NCBI RefSeq assembly: GCF_902497775.2
Contig: NZ_OZ024668.1
Location: forward strand, 333,826 to 397,825
Length of the DNA stretch: 64,000 nt
Reading direction: 5' to 3'
From: Pseudomonas fluorescens
GTDB taxonomy: Bacteria > Pseudomonadota > Gammaproteobacteria > Pseudomonadales > Pseudomonadaceae
Positions 8,829 to 17,717 of this stretch are shown here, in pieces. Positions within the stretch are counted from its first letter, which is position 1; each line of letters opens with the position of its first letter. The notes under the pieces are model-generated. The model had not been told where the DNA came from. It saw only the letters and a program-made list of their open reading frames with translations, and did not search any database. The position numbers and the translations under genes are program-made.

Positions 8829-9991
8829 GGCTGCACCTTGCCGCTGGCCACGTCTTCTACCGGCAGCGCCTCAGGGGCTATTTCAACGTGGGCGCCGGGC
8901 TTGAGCCGCGACTGGCCGTCGGACACCAACTGGTCGCCGACCCCGACCCCGGCAATGATGTTCAGCACGCTGTCCTGGTACAGCACCTTGACCGGCACGC
9001 TGTCGACCTTGTCACCATTGAGGCGGTACACGTAATGGCCGTCGATGCCGCGTTGCACCACCTGCGGCGGCACCACCAGGGCTTTTTGATCCAGCGCGGT
9101 CTGCAGCTTCAGGGTTACCAGTTGCCCGGGCCACAGGCGCGCCTGCGGGTTGGCGAACTCGGCCTTGACCCGGATGGTGCCGGTGTTGGCCGCCACCTGG
9201 TTGTCGATCAGGGTCAGGTGGCCTTCGCCCAGCAGGGTGCCGCCGCTGTCGCCGTCGCCTTCCAGATAGGCCTGCACCCTGGCCGGGGTTGGCGCGGCGA
9301 GCAGGCCTTGCAGGGTCGGCAGCAATTGTTGCGGCAGCGAGAACTCGACGCCGATGGGGTCGATCTGGGTAACGCTGAACAGCCCCTGGGCATCGGCGAC
9401 GCGCAGGAAGTTGCCTTCGTCGACATTGCGAATACCTACTCGACCGCTGACCGGAGAGCGGATCTGCGTATACGACAGCTGCACCTGGGCGGCGGCAATC
9501 GCCGCCTGGTTGCCGAGTACCGTGGCCTTGAGCTGGTTGAACAGTGCCTGCTGCTGGTCGAGGGTCTGACGCGAGACGCTGTTGTCGGTGCTCAGCAGGC
9601 GGTAGCGCTTGAGGTCGACCTCGGCCACCTGCAGTTGCGCCTGGCTCTGGCCCAATTGTGCCTTGGCCTGTTCGAGGCTGGCGCGGATCGAGCGGTCATC
9701 GATGGTGGCCAGCAGGTCGCCTTGCTCGACCGCCTGGCCTTCCTTGACCAGCAGCTGCGTCAGCACCCCCTCGACTTGCGGGCGAATCACCACACTGTGC
9801 AGCGACAGCACCGAACCGATCCCGCTGACAAAGCGCGGCACGTCCTGCTGTTTGACGCTGACCACGCGCACCGGGATGGCGCTGGTGCTGGCGGATTTTT
9901 CCTGGGTTGGGCGATTGCCCAGCCACAGCGCGGCGCCTGCCACGGCGATGAGCAGGGCGCAGATAACGAGGGAATGAGGCTTGATTCGCAT
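8825..9991 (-). CDS. RND efflux periplasmic adaptor (membrane fusion protein)
   Basis: A 388-residue HlyD/MdtA-type adaptor linking the RND pump to an outer membrane channel. An N-terminal helix (LVICALLIAVAGAALWL) anchors or exports it; then come a beta-barrel/lipoyl region (GVLTQLLVKEGQAVEQGDLL), an alpha-helical hairpin rich in Gln/Ala, the second lipoyl half (IRSPVSGRVG) and a C-terminal barrel. The frame is open 18 codons upstream to 10045, but the ATG at 9991 directly precedes the membrane helix and is preferred. It is the first gene of the pump operon (ATGA overlap with the pump). No outer membrane factor gene is present nearby, so the pump would have to borrow one. Confidence 0.9.
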   Translation of the reverse strand: MRIKPHSLVICALLIAVAGAALWLGNRPTQEKSASTSAIPVRVVSVKQQDVPRFVSGIGSVLSLHSVVIRPQVEGVLTQLLVKEGQAVEQGDLLATIDDRSIRASLEQAKAQLGQSQAQLQVAEVDLKRYRLLSTDNSVSRQTLDQQQALFNQLKATVLGNQAAIAAAQVQLSYTQIRSPVSGRVGIRNVDEGNFLRVADAQGLFSVTQIDPIGVEFSLPQQLLPTLQGLLAAPTPARVQAYLEGDGDSGGTLLGEGHLTLIDNQVAANTGTIRVKAEFANPQARLWPGQLVTLKLQTALDQKALVVPPQVVQRGIDGHYVYRLNGDKVDSVPVKVLYQDSVLNIIAGVGVGDQLVSDGQSRLKPGAHVEIAPEALPVEDVASGKVQP

Positions 9992-10106
9992 GCTTGCAGG
10001 GCACCGCGGACGGAGGGGTGGGTATTTAGCGTTATAGCTGCTCAATCAGGTCAGCAGCGTGACCGCTAACTGACAGCGCTGACAGGTTTGGCGTACACCG
10101 CTCCAT

Positions 10107-10137
10107 TGTGGGAGCGGGCTTGACCCGCGATGAGGCC
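10107..10137. repeat. REP element
   Basis: TGTGGGAGCGGGCTTGACCC followed by GCGATGAGGCC is the canonical Pseudomonas REP sequence. It lies in the 291-bp region between the pump operon start and the chemoreceptor gene, which otherwise holds only the expected divergent promoters. Confidence 0.8.
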
Positions 10138-10282
10138 CGACCTGCCAACACAGCAGATTCTGTGTATTTCAGTCCGATGGTGGCCAAGTGCCAATATCCT
10201 GCGCTGGATCAACATTGGGCAAAAAATTGCCACTAAAGTCGTACGCCCTGCCGATTCTCCCCGACAAAAACGAGTGCCTCCG

Positions 10283-11866
10283 ATGAAGAGCAATTTGCCT
10301 GTGACCGGTCGCAATGTGGATTATCCCGGTGACGCCAATATCCTTTCCACCACTGACCTGACCAGCCAGATCACCTACGCCAATGACGACTTCGTCAAGG
10401 TCAGTGGCTTTACCCGCGACGAGCTGATAGGCAGCGCCCACCATATCGTCCGCCACCCGGACATGCCGTCCCAGGCCTTCGCGCAGATGTGGCAGACGCT
10501 CAAGAGCGGCCGCTCGTGGATGGGCCTGGTGAAGAACCGCTGCAAGAACGGTGATCACTATTGGGTCAGCGCCTTCGTCACGCCTATCTCCAGCAACGGC
10601 CAGGCCGTGGAGTATCAGTCGGTGCGGACCAAGCCCAGTGCCGAGCAGGTCGAAGCCGCCGAGCGTCGCTACGCGCAGATGCGCAGTGGGCCGCTGCGCT
10701 GGTGGCAGCGTTTGCCGGTGGTCGGATTGGGCTGGCAACTGTGGGCCGGGGTAACGCTGGCACTGGCGGCGGTGTTTGCCTTCAGCCGCCTGCTGTTACC
10801 GGCCCTGCCTTGGCAAGGTGCGCTGGAGCTGATCCTGGCCAGCGGCCTGGCGGCTTTGCTGATCTTTTTCGCCCTGCGCCCGCTGGAACGTTTGCGCGTT
10901 CAGGCCCAGGCCATCGCCGACAATCCGCTGAGCCAGCAGTTGTACACCGGCCGGCGTGACGGCATCGGCCAGATCGACTTCGCCCTGCGCATGCTCAAGG
11001 GCCAATTGGGCGCAGTGGTCGGGCGGATCGGCGACACTTCGCGGCGCCTGGCCGGGCATACCGGCAATCTTGCCCAGTCGCTGCAAAGCAGCCACAGCAA
11101 CAGCCTGGAACAACAAAGCGAAGCCGATCAGGTGGCCACCGCGATCAACCAGATGGCCGCCAGTGTCGCTCAGGTCGCCAGCAGCGCTCAGCAAGCTTCC
11201 CAGGCCGCCGATCAGGCCGAGGGTGAAACCCAGGCCGGGCATCAACTGGTTGACCTCAACCGCAGCGCCATCCAGAACCTGGCCAATTCGCTGAATTCAG
11301 CCACCGAAGTTATCCACAATCTGGAGAGCCACAGCAGCGAGATCACCGGGGTGCTGGAGGTGATTCGCGGCATTGCCGAGCAAACCAACCTGCTGGCCCT
11401 CAACGCCGCCATCGAAGCCGCCCGGGCCGGTGATCAGGGCCGCGGTTTTGCCGTGGTCGCCGACGAGGTGCGCGGCCTGGCCCAGCGCACCGCGCAGTCG
11501 ACCCATGAAATCCAGCGGATGATCAGCGCCCTGCAAAATGGCGCGCGCGAAGCGGTGCAGGTCATGCAGCAGAGCAGCGAACATGCCGGGCATAGCGTCG
11601 AGCAGGCCCAGCGCGCCGCCAGTGCCCTGGACGGCATCAGCCTGCGGGTCAACCAGATCAGCGAAATGAGCCTGCAGATTGCCGCGGCAGTAGAGCAGCA
11701 AAGCCAGGTCAGCGAGAACATCAACCGCAATATCATCAGCATCCGCCAGGCCAGCGAAGCCACGGTGCAGGTTGGCCAGCAGAGCCACCTGAGCGCCACC
11801 GACGTGGCCGGGCTGGCGCAAGATCTGCGCCGCCTGGCGGATGAATTCTGGCGGCGCTGCCAGTAG
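10283..11866 (+). CDS. Aer-like PAS-containing methyl-accepting chemotaxis protein
   Basis: A 527-residue energy or redox taxis receptor. The N-terminal PAS domain (about 25-115) contains [22 protein letters not shown] and the NGDHYWV segment typical of the FAD-binding Aer family. Two hydrophobic stretches at about 150-195 form a membrane hairpin, followed by a HAMP-like linker and a signalling domain with the conserved tip [20 protein letters not shown]. There is no large periplasmic domain, which fits intracellular redox sensing. The start at 10283 ([11 protein letters not shown]) is chosen over an upstream in-frame ATG at 10130, which would lie next to the REP element and give a non-conserved N-terminus. 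It converges with the YkgJ-like gene 6 nt away. Confidence 0.9.
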   Translation: MKSNLPVTGRNVDYPGDANILSTTDLTSQITYANDDFVKVSGFTRDELIGSAHHIVRHPDMPSQAFAQMWQTLKSGRSWMGLVKNRCKNGDHYWVSAFVTPISSNGQAVEYQSVRTKPSAEQVEAAERRYAQMRSGPLRWWQRLPVVGLGWQLWAGVTLALAAVFAFSRLLLPALPWQGALELILASGLAALLIFFALRPLERLRVQAQAIADNPLSQQLYTGRRDGIGQIDFALRMLKGQLGAVVGRIGDTSRRLAGHTGNLAQSLQSSHSNSLEQQSEADQVATAINQMAASVAQVASSAQQASQAADQAEGETQAGHQLVDLNRSAIQNLANSLNSATEVIHNLESHSSEITGVLEVIRGIAEQTNLLALNAAIEAARAGDQGRGFAVVADEVRGLAQRTAQSTHEIQRMISALQNGAREAVQVMQQSSEHAGHSVEQAQRAASALDGISLRVNQISEMSLQIAAAVEQQSQVSENINRNIISIRQASEATVQVGQQSHLSATDVAGLAQDLRRLADEFWRRCQ

Positions 11867-11872
11867 GGCGAT

Positions 11873-12622
11873 TCAGAAACCGATGAAGCTGTAGTACACG
11901 CCCGGTTCGCTGCGTACCTGCGCACCGCAGGCCTCAAGCTCGGCGCTCAAGGCCGGGTCGAGCACATGCAGGCTCCAGGGCGCGATGGGCTGGTCGAGCA
12001 GCGGCTGCTGCAGGGCCTGGGCCAGCGCGCTGGTGTCGGGCAGGTAAGCGGTAAAGCCATTGCCCTTGAGCGCGCTGACATCGATGCCCAGGGCCTGGCA
12101 GATGGCAACCTTGGCGCGGATATCATCGCGGTCAGCCTGGCGCGAGCGCTCGATCAGTTCAGCCAGGCGCCGATCAACCAGTTGCTCACCATGAATCAGC
12201 GCCGGGCCGCTTTGCCAGGCTTCGCTCGGGCAGTCCTTGGCTTCGGCGCGCAGCGGAATGTGCGGGTTGATTTCCATCGGATAGATGCGGCATACCAGCG
12301 GGCGGGTTTCGTAGATGCCGCAGCGGTTGTCGGCGTCCAGATTGCGGCAGCGACCGGGGTTGAAGGCGGCGAAGGTGATGGTCACCCAGGCCTCGCTGCT
12401 GCCGCAGGGCACCGGCCATGAGCGGCGCATGGCGTGCTCGCGTTGTTCGGCCGGCAGGCCCAGGCCGTTGGCGAGGAAGGCTTCGATCAGGACGATGACC
12501 TGGCCACCAGCGCCAGCCCATTGCCGGGCCTCGCTCAGGGTCAGGGGCACATGATGCCCGCTGCAGCATTTGCCACAGCCAGTGCAGTCGAAACGGATAT
12601 CGGTTGCGCAGGTGCTGTTCAC
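11873..12622 (-). CDS. YkgJ-family cysteine cluster protein
   Basis: A 249-residue protein with the zinc- or iron-binding CxxCxxCC cluster (CTGCGKCCSGHH near the N-terminus) and a second cysteine group (CRNLDADNRCGIYETRP, LVCRIYP). This is the YkgJ/CxxCxxCC family, thought to bind metal; its reaction is unknown. The start is set at GTG 12622, whose bases overlap the stop of the upstream gene as GTGA, a translational coupling signal; an ATG 18 bases further upstream would lie inside that gene. The C-terminal half is not similar to anything I recognise. Confidence 0.85.
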   Translation of the reverse strand: MNSTCATDIRFDCTGCGKCCSGHHVPLTLSEARQWAGAGGQVIVLIEAFLANGLGLPAEQREHAMRRSWPVPCGSSEAWVTITFAAFNPGRCRNLDADNRCGIYETRPLVCRIYPMEINPHIPLRAEAKDCPSEAWQSGPALIHGEQLVDRRLAELIERSRQADRDDIRAKVAICQALGIDVSALKGNGFTAYLPDTSALAQALQQPLLDQPIAPWSLHVLDPALSAELEACGAQVRSEPGVYYSFIGF

Positions 12623-12930
12623 GGTTGGCCAGGCGCCCATTCGGTGACAAAGGCCGCCTGGCGCTTTTTATCGAACAGGCACAGCTCGGTGCCCTTGCGA
12701 TTGTTCATGTGTTTTTGCGGGTAGCGGCCTTCGAGCATCAGGGCGCTGTAACCGACGCGGTCGTCGAACTCGGCCGCTTTGCCCAGGGCTTTGACTTGTT
12801 TGAGCTGGCTGGCGGCGATGCAGCTTTTCAGTACCTGCCGTTCATGCTCGCTCCAGGCCTGGCTGCTGGAAGCCTGGGCGCCAGCGCTGAACACAGCGCC
12901 GCCGAGCAGGGTGAAGAGGAGGGCTTTCAT
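12619..12930 (-). CDS. Small exported protein of unknown function
   Basis: A 103-residue protein with a signal peptide (MKALLFTLLGGAVFSAGAQA, cleavage near residue 20) and a small mature domain with two cysteines (KSCIAA and TELCLF) that could form a disulfide in the periplasm. Its stop overlaps the GTG start of the YkgJ-family gene, so the two are probably made together. The frame runs open upstream to 13326, but that part overlaps the CheV-like gene and is not coding. I do not recognise the family. Confidence 0.8.
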   Translation of the reverse strand: MKALLFTLLGGAVFSAGAQASSSQAWSEHERQVLKSCIAASQLKQVKALGKAAEFDDRVGYSALMLEGRYPQKHMNNRKGTELCLFDKKRQAAFVTEWAPGQP

Positions 12931-13010
12931 GGGCGGGTACTCGCAAAAATGTGCGCACAATTGTGCCTGAGCCTCAGACACATTCAAGCGCAGTCCCTTC
13001 CGGCTGTATT

Positions 13011-13910
13011 TCAGCGTTCTTCGAAGGCTACGGTGCGGGCGGCGACGATCAGGCAGTCGGTCAGTTCCGGCGAGGAGAACTTGGTCAGCACCGCATTGGC
13101 CCCGGCATCCTTGGCTTTGTCGCTGTTCATGGCGCTGTCCAGCGAGGTATGCAGCAGCACATAGAGGTGCTTGAAGTCCGGGGTTTCGCGCAGGGTACGA
13201 GTGAAGGCGAAGCCGTCCATCTCGGACATTTCGATGTCCGACACCACCACGTTGATCTCGCGCTCGGTGCCTTGCAGCTCCAGCAGGGTTTTGATCGCAT
13301 CCTTGGCGCTGCGTGCGGTGTGGCACTCGATGCCGAGGTTGCGCAGGGTGTGCACCGACTGTTGCAGCGCCACCTGGCTGTCATCGACCACCAGGATGTT
13401 GGCGGCGGCCAGCACCGCGGCGTCTTCGGCATTGAGCTCGGAGGTCGCTACCTCGGGCGGCGGCGGGGCGATACCGTGGATGACCTTCTCGATATCCAGC
13501 ACCTGCACCAGGGTGTTGTCGACCCGGGTCACGCCAGTGATGAACGATTTGCTGCCCGAGCCATACGGCGGCGGCTTGATGTCGGTGCTCAGGCAATGGA
13601 CGATCTTGCTCACCGCCTGCACATGCAGGCCCTGCTTGGAGCGGCTGATGTCGGTGACGATCAGGCAGCCGCCGTTGGGGTCTTCCAGCGGTCGTTCGCC
13701 GATGGCCCGGGACAGGTCGATGACCGACAGCGAGTTGCCGCGCAGGGTGGCCACGCCTTTGACGTGGGGGTGTGATTCCGGCAGCTTGGTCAGCGGCGGG
13801 CATGGGATGATTTCACTGACCTTGAGCAGGTTGATCGCCATCAGCTTGCCGCTGCGCAGGGTAAACAGCAGCAGCGACAGCGAGTCCGCGCGGGCATTTT
13901 GCGACGCCAT
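13011..13910 (-). CDS. CheV-like chemotaxis coupling protein (CheW plus receiver domain)
   Basis: A 299-residue fusion of an N-terminal CheW-like coupling domain (LLLFTLRSGKLMAINLLKVSE, and VKGVATLRGNSLSVIDLSRA) with a C-terminal receiver domain (ILVVDDSQVALQQ, phospho-acceptor in VVVSDIEMSEMDGF, conserved Lys in AVLTKFSS). Proteins of this kind link receptors to CheA and adjust its activity through phosphorylation. The ATG at 13910 has an AAGG a few bases upstream and is preferred over a GTG at 13916. It is separate from any large chemotaxis operon; the nearest partner is the Aer-like receptor 1 kb away. Confidence 0.92.
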   Translation of the reverse strand: MASQNARADSLSLLLFTLRSGKLMAINLLKVSEIIPCPPLTKLPESHPHVKGVATLRGNSLSVIDLSRAIGERPLEDPNGGCLIVTDISRSKQGLHVQAVSKIVHCLSTDIKPPPYGSGSKSFITGVTRVDNTLVQVLDIEKVIHGIAPPPPEVATSELNAEDAAVLAAANILVVDDSQVALQQSVHTLRNLGIECHTARSAKDAIKTLLELQGTEREINVVVSDIEMSEMDGFAFTRTLRETPDFKHLYVLLHTSLDSAMNSDKAKDAGANAVLTKFSSPELTDCLIVAARTVAFEER

Positions 13911-13990
13911 AGGCACCTTCAGGGCAGAGTAATAGGGGGAGATGCCAGGTTATCGACCCGGCAGCCCGTGGCTTTAATCACTCGGTCAAA

Positions 13991-15544
13991 TCAGCGTAGA
14001 CCCAAGCGCCGCGCCAGGCGACTGAGATTGGCCCGGTCCAGGCCCAGCTCGCGGGCAGTGCTGGCCCAGTTGTGCTGGTGGCGCTCCAGGCAGGCCTGGA
14101 TCAGCTGGCGCTGGTAGTCATCCAGGGCCTGGCGCAGGTCGCCGGCGGGTAGCGGTGCTTGCGTTGGCAAAGTTGTTTCGGCTTGTGTGGGGATCGACTC
14201 GATAGGGCGTAAATCAAGGTCACCGGCATCCAGAGTGAGGATCTTCGGCCGTTGCGGGTGCTGTCCCAGCGCCTTGAGCGCCGAGCGGCCGATCAGGTGT
14301 TCCAGCTCGCGCACGTTCCCCGGCCAGTTGTAGGCAATCAGCGCGGCCTGGGCTTCGGGGCTCAGGCGCAGGCTGCCCAGGCCCATGCGCGAGCGGTTCT
14401 GCTCCAGAAAGTAGCCGCTGAGCAGCAGCACATCGCGGCCGCGCTCACGCAGCGGCGGCACCAGCAGCGGGTACACGCTCAGGCGATGGTAGAAGTCGGC
14501 GCGGTAACGCCCGGCGCGTACTTCTTCGGCCAGGTCGCGGTTGGTCGCGGCGATCAGGCGCACATCGACGCGGTGCTCCTGGTCCGAGCCCAGGCGCTGC
14601 AGCTGGCCGCTTTGCAGCACGCGCAGCAGCTTGGCCTGCACGCTCAGCGACAACTCGCCGACTTCATCGAGAAACAACGTACCGCCATTGGCCAGCTCGA
14701 ACTTGCCGCGCCGCTCGCCCACTGCACCGGTAAAGGCACCACGGACATGACCGAACAGCTCGCTCTCGACCAGGGTGTCGGGCAGCGCCGCGCAGTTGAG
14801 GCTGATCATCGGCCGCTCGGCGCGGCTTGAGGCTTGATGGATGGCCTGGGCCACCAACTCCTTGCCCACCCCGGTTTCGCCGGTGATCAACACCGTCAGG
14901 TCGCTACTGCCGACCAGGCGGATTTCTTCCAGCAGGCGCTTGTGCGCCTTGCTCTGGCCGATCAGTTCCTTGTGCTGCTGACCGCTGGCCTGGCGGTACA
15001 CCTCGGCGCGCTGGTGCTCATCTTCTGCACGCAAGGCCAGGTGTTCAATGCGCTCGGCGACGTTGACCGTGGCCGCCGCCAGGCTGGCAAAGGCTTGCAA
15101 GGCATCGAGCTCGACCTGCTGGAACTGCTCCGGGTCCAGCGCATCGAGGGTGATCAGGCCCCAGGGCCGTTCGTCGACAAACAGCGGGCAGCCCATGCAG
15201 TCGTGCACCTCAAGCTGCTGGTGCAGGCCTTCGACCAGGCCGTCGTACGGGTCGGGCAGCTCGCTGTCACTGGCAAAGCGGGTTGGTTCTTCGCGGCTGA
15301 GGATGGCCGCAAAGCGAGGATGCTCATCGACCTTGAAGCGCCGCCCGAGGGTATCGGTGCTCAAGCCGTCCACCGCCAGCGGCACCAGCCACTCGCCGTC
15401 CAGGCGCAGCAGCGCGGCGGCGTCGCACGGCAGCAAGCTGCGCATGGCTTCGAGCAGGCGCCGGTAGCGCTCGCGTTCGGGCAGTTCGCGGGACAGGTCG
15501 CTGACCAGCGGGAGCAAGGCGGTGAGCAGGGATTTTGCGGTCAT
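13991..15544 (-). CDS. norR: Nitric-oxide-responsive sigma-54 activator NorR (FhpR)
   Basis: A 517-residue bacterial enhancer-binding protein. It has an N-terminal GAF domain (about 20-165), which in NorR carries a non-haem iron that binds NO; a central AAA+ domain (about 190-430) with Walker A GETGVGKE, the sigma-54 contact loop GAFTGA and Walker B LFLDEVGEL; and a C-terminal Fis-type helix-turn-helix (ASTARELGLDRANLSRLARR). It is divergent from the flavohemoprotein gene, as fhpR is from fhp in P. aeruginosa. An AGGAG lies six bases before the ATG at 15544. One of three NorR-like sites covers the start codon, suggesting self-repression. Assignment as NorR rather than another family member rests on domain content plus this context. 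Confidence 0.93.
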   Translation of the reverse strand: MTAKSLLTALLPLVSDLSRELPERERYRRLLEAMRSLLPCDAAALLRLDGEWLVPLAVDGLSTDTLGRRFKVDEHPRFAAILSREEPTRFASDSELPDPYDGLVEGLHQQLEVHDCMGCPLFVDERPWGLITLDALDPEQFQQVELDALQAFASLAAATVNVAERIEHLALRAEDEHQRAEVYRQASGQQHKELIGQSKAHKRLLEEIRLVGSSDLTVLITGETGVGKELVAQAIHQASSRAERPMISLNCAALPDTLVESELFGHVRGAFTGAVGERRGKFELANGGTLFLDEVGELSLSVQAKLLRVLQSGQLQRLGSDQEHRVDVRLIAATNRDLAEEVRAGRYRADFYHRLSVYPLLVPPLRERGRDVLLLSGYFLEQNRSRMGLGSLRLSPEAQAALIAYNWPGNVRELEHLIGRSALKALGQHPQRPKILTLDAGDLDLRPIESIPTQAETTLPTQAPLPAGDLRQALDDYQRQLIQACLERHQHNWASTARELGLDRANLSRLARRLGLR

Positions 15545-15595
15545 AAAGACTCCTGTGGGTCAAAATGACTATATCGCAGAAGCGGTCTTTATGAC
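15540..15595. promoter_or_regulatory. Three NorR-type enhancer sites (GT-N7-AC)
   Basis: Three 11-bp sites match the NorR consensus GT-N7-AC: GTCATAAAGAC at 15540-15550, GTCAAAATGAC at 15559-15569 and GTCTTTATGAC at 15585-15595. The first and third are exact reverse complements of each other. Three sites upstream of a sigma-54 promoter is the arrangement known for E. coli norVW. The first overlaps the norR start codon. Confidence 0.8.
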
Positions 15596-15636
15596 TCGTT
15601 TATTTATAACTTATTGATTTGTAACGATTAAATAGT

Positions 15637-15651
15637 TGGCACGAAAGCTGT
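15637..15651 (+). promoter_or_regulatory. Sigma-54 (-24/-12) promoter of the flavohemoprotein gene
   Basis: TGGCACGAAAGCTGT matches the sigma-54 consensus TGGCAC-N5-TTGC, with the invariant GG intact and GT in place of GC at -12. It lies about 42 bp downstream of the last NorR site and 47 bp before the hmp ATG, as expected for NorR-activated transcription. Confidence 0.8.
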
Positions 15652-15697
15652 AATAACCAAGGCATTCATCAAGAAGCCACAGGCTCAGGAGTCATCC

Positions 15698-16879
15698 ATG
15701 CTCAATGCCCAGGATCGTGCAATCGTCAAAGCCACCGTACCCTTGCTGGAAAGCGGCGGTGAAGCGCTGACCACCCATTTCTACAAACTGATGCTCAGCG
15801 AGTACCCCCAAGTGCGCCCGCTGTTCAACCAGGCGCACCAGGCCAGCGGCGACCAGCCACGGGCCCTGGCCAATGGCGTATTGATGTACGCCCGGCACAT
15901 CGACCAGCTCGAACAACTGGGCGGCCTGGTCGGCCAGATCATCAACAAGCATGTGGCCTTGCAGATCCTTCCAGAGCACTACCCGATCGTCGGTAGTTGC
16001 CTGCTGCGCGCCATCGAAGAAGTCCTCGGCAAGGAAATTGCCACCCCCGAAGTGATCGCGGCCTGGGGCGCGGCCTATCAGCAACTGGCCGATATCCTCA
16101 TCGGCGCGGAAGGCGAGGTCTATGCGCAAAAAGCTGCTGCCCCGGGTGGCTGGCGTGGTGCGCGCGCGTTCAAGCTGGTCGAGCGGGTCGAGGAGAGCAG
16201 CGAGATCGTCTCGTTCTACTTCGCTCCGGTTGATGGCGGTGCGATCCTGCAGGCCGAGCCCGGCCAGTACATTGGCCTGCAACTGGTCATCGACGGTGTC
16301 GAACAGCGCCGCAACTATTCGCTGTCGGCCCTGAGCGATGCCGGCCAGTACCGCATCAGTGTCAAGCGCGAAGCCGGCGGCAAGGTCTCCAACTACCTGC
16401 ACGAGCAGTTCGCGGTAGGCGACAGCATCAACCTGTTCCCGCCATCGGGCGAGTTCACCCTGAGCGAGAGCGCCAAGCCATTGGTGCTGATCAGCGGCGG
16501 GGTGGGTATCACCCCGACCCTGCCGATGCTCGAAGCGGCGCTGGAAAGCGGTCGCCTGGTGCACTTCATTCACTGCGCGCGCAACGGCGCGGTGCACGCC
16601 TTCCGCGACTGGGTCGATGAACTGGCGGCGCGCCACCCGCAGCTCAAGCGCTTCTACTGCTATGCCGAAGACGATGGCGTCAGCCAGCCGGCGGACGCCG
16701 TGGGCCTGCTCAGCGCCGATCAGCTCGGCCAGTGGCTGCCGCAGGAGCGTGATGTGGACGCCTACTTCCTTGGGCCAAAAGCTTTCATGGCCAGCATCAA
16801 GCGCCACCTCAAGGGCCTGGGAGTACCGGAGCAGCAGAGCCGCTACGAGTTCTTCGGCCCGGCCTCGGCCCTGGAGTAA
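15698..16879 (+). CDS. hmp: Flavohemoprotein, nitric oxide dioxygenase
   Basis: A 393-residue cytoplasmic enzyme that oxidises NO to nitrate with O2 and NAD(P)H. The N-terminal globin domain (1-140) has the distal Tyr in FYKLML and the proximal His in INKHVAL. The FAD domain contains RNYSLSAL, and the NAD-binding domain contains LISGGVGITPTLPML. Length equals that of the family. An AGGAG six bases upstream supports the ATG at 15698. NO control by NorR and sigma-54 is indicated by the upstream sites. The Pseudomonas name is fhp. Confidence 0.95.
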   Translation: MLNAQDRAIVKATVPLLESGGEALTTHFYKLMLSEYPQVRPLFNQAHQASGDQPRALANGVLMYARHIDQLEQLGGLVGQIINKHVALQILPEHYPIVGSCLLRAIEEVLGKEIATPEVIAAWGAAYQQLADILIGAEGEVYAQKAAAPGGWRGARAFKLVERVEESSEIVSFYFAPVDGGAILQAEPGQYIGLQLVIDGVEQRRNYSLSALSDAGQYRISVKREAGGKVSNYLHEQFAVGDSINLFPPSGEFTLSESAKPLVLISGGVGITPTLPMLEAALESGRLVHFIHCARNGAVHAFRDWVDELAARHPQLKRFYCYAEDDGVSQPADAVGLLSADQLGQWLPQERDVDAYFLGPKAFMASIKRHLKGLGVPEQQSRYEFFGPASALE

Positions 16880-16913
16880 ACACGCTTCGGTAACCGCGAA
16901 CTGAAAGGATAGG

Positions 16914-16939
16914 GGCACAGCCAGCGATGGCTGTGCCTT
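16914..16939 (+). terminator. Hairpin downstream of hmp, possible terminator
   Basis: GGCACAGCCA (16914-16923) and TGGCTGTGCC (16928-16937) form a perfect 10-bp stem with a GCGA tetraloop, 35 bases after the hmp stop. The T tract is only two bases, so termination may be partial. Confidence 0.6.
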
Positions 16940-17050
16940 GCGGCAATCGGTCGCCTTCTCAAACAGGGGGCCTGGCCTTTTTACTGCATGCAGACAAAGC
17001 GTCATGCGCCTGGCGCATCATCCTTCCAGCCGTATCAAGGAAACCGTATC

Positions 17051-17518
17051 GTGAGCATCAATTGGGCTGACAAACTGCGCAAGAGCCTGCATGGCTCGGC
17101 CGACTCGCTGGGCAACCTGTGCGTCGAGGCGTTCCATTACCTGGCCCTGTTCGGCATCGGTGGCATCACCGCCTACGCGGCGGTGGTCACCTTCATCGAG
17201 ATGCTCGGCAAGGGCGTCAGCGTCGACGACATCCTGCTGCTGTTCATCTACCTCGAGCTCGGCGCCATGGTGGGGATCTACTTCAAGACCAACCACATGC
17301 CGATCCGCTTCCTGCTCTATGTAGCGATCACCGCACTGACCCGCCTGCTGATTGGCGACGTGTCGCACCACAAGGCACCGGACCCCGGTTTGCTCTACGT
17401 GTGCGGCGGCATCCTGTTGCTGGCGTTCTCGATCCTGGTGGTGCGCTACGCCTCGTACCGCTACCCGTCGACCAAGGCCATCGATGCTAGTGGCAAGGAG
17501 ATCGAGGAAGCAAAATAA
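17051..17518 (+). CDS. PsiE-family inner membrane protein
   Basis: A 155-residue protein with four hydrophobic segments (for example YLALFGIGGITAYAAVVTFI, ILLLFIYLELGAMVGIY, FLLYVAITALTRLLIGDV and LLYVCGGILLLAFSILVV) and the conserved GDVSHH region of the PsiE family (phosphate-starvation-inducible protein E, function unknown). The GTG at 17051 has AAGGA upstream and leads directly into the conserved part; an ATG at 16988 is also in frame. It stands alone downstream of hmp. Confidence 0.85.
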   Translation: MSINWADKLRKSLHGSADSLGNLCVEAFHYLALFGIGGITAYAAVVTFIEMLGKGVSVDDILLLFIYLELGAMVGIYFKTNHMPIRFLLYVAITALTRLLIGDVSHHKAPDPGLLYVCGGILLLAFSILVVRYASYRYPSTKAIDASGKEIEEAK

Positions 17519-17717
17519 GCGGTTCAAGTAATTCTCTAGGAGATGGCCAACTTACGTGCAAAGCGTGGTCGGCCAGTTTCTTCATGAGTCATATGAAAAA
17601 TCTAGGTTGTATTGAGATTTGGTTTAGGAGTGTTCCCGAATTTCCCTACAAGGTGTTGGCAGCGACCTAAGATAAGCTGCGACCAGTTGGGTTCACTGGA
17701 AAAGAACGTTAAAGAAT

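Noticed and set aside
12931..13326. Upstream extension of the small exported-protein frame
   Set aside because: Overlaps the CheV-like gene and lacks coding character; the signal peptide begins at 12930.
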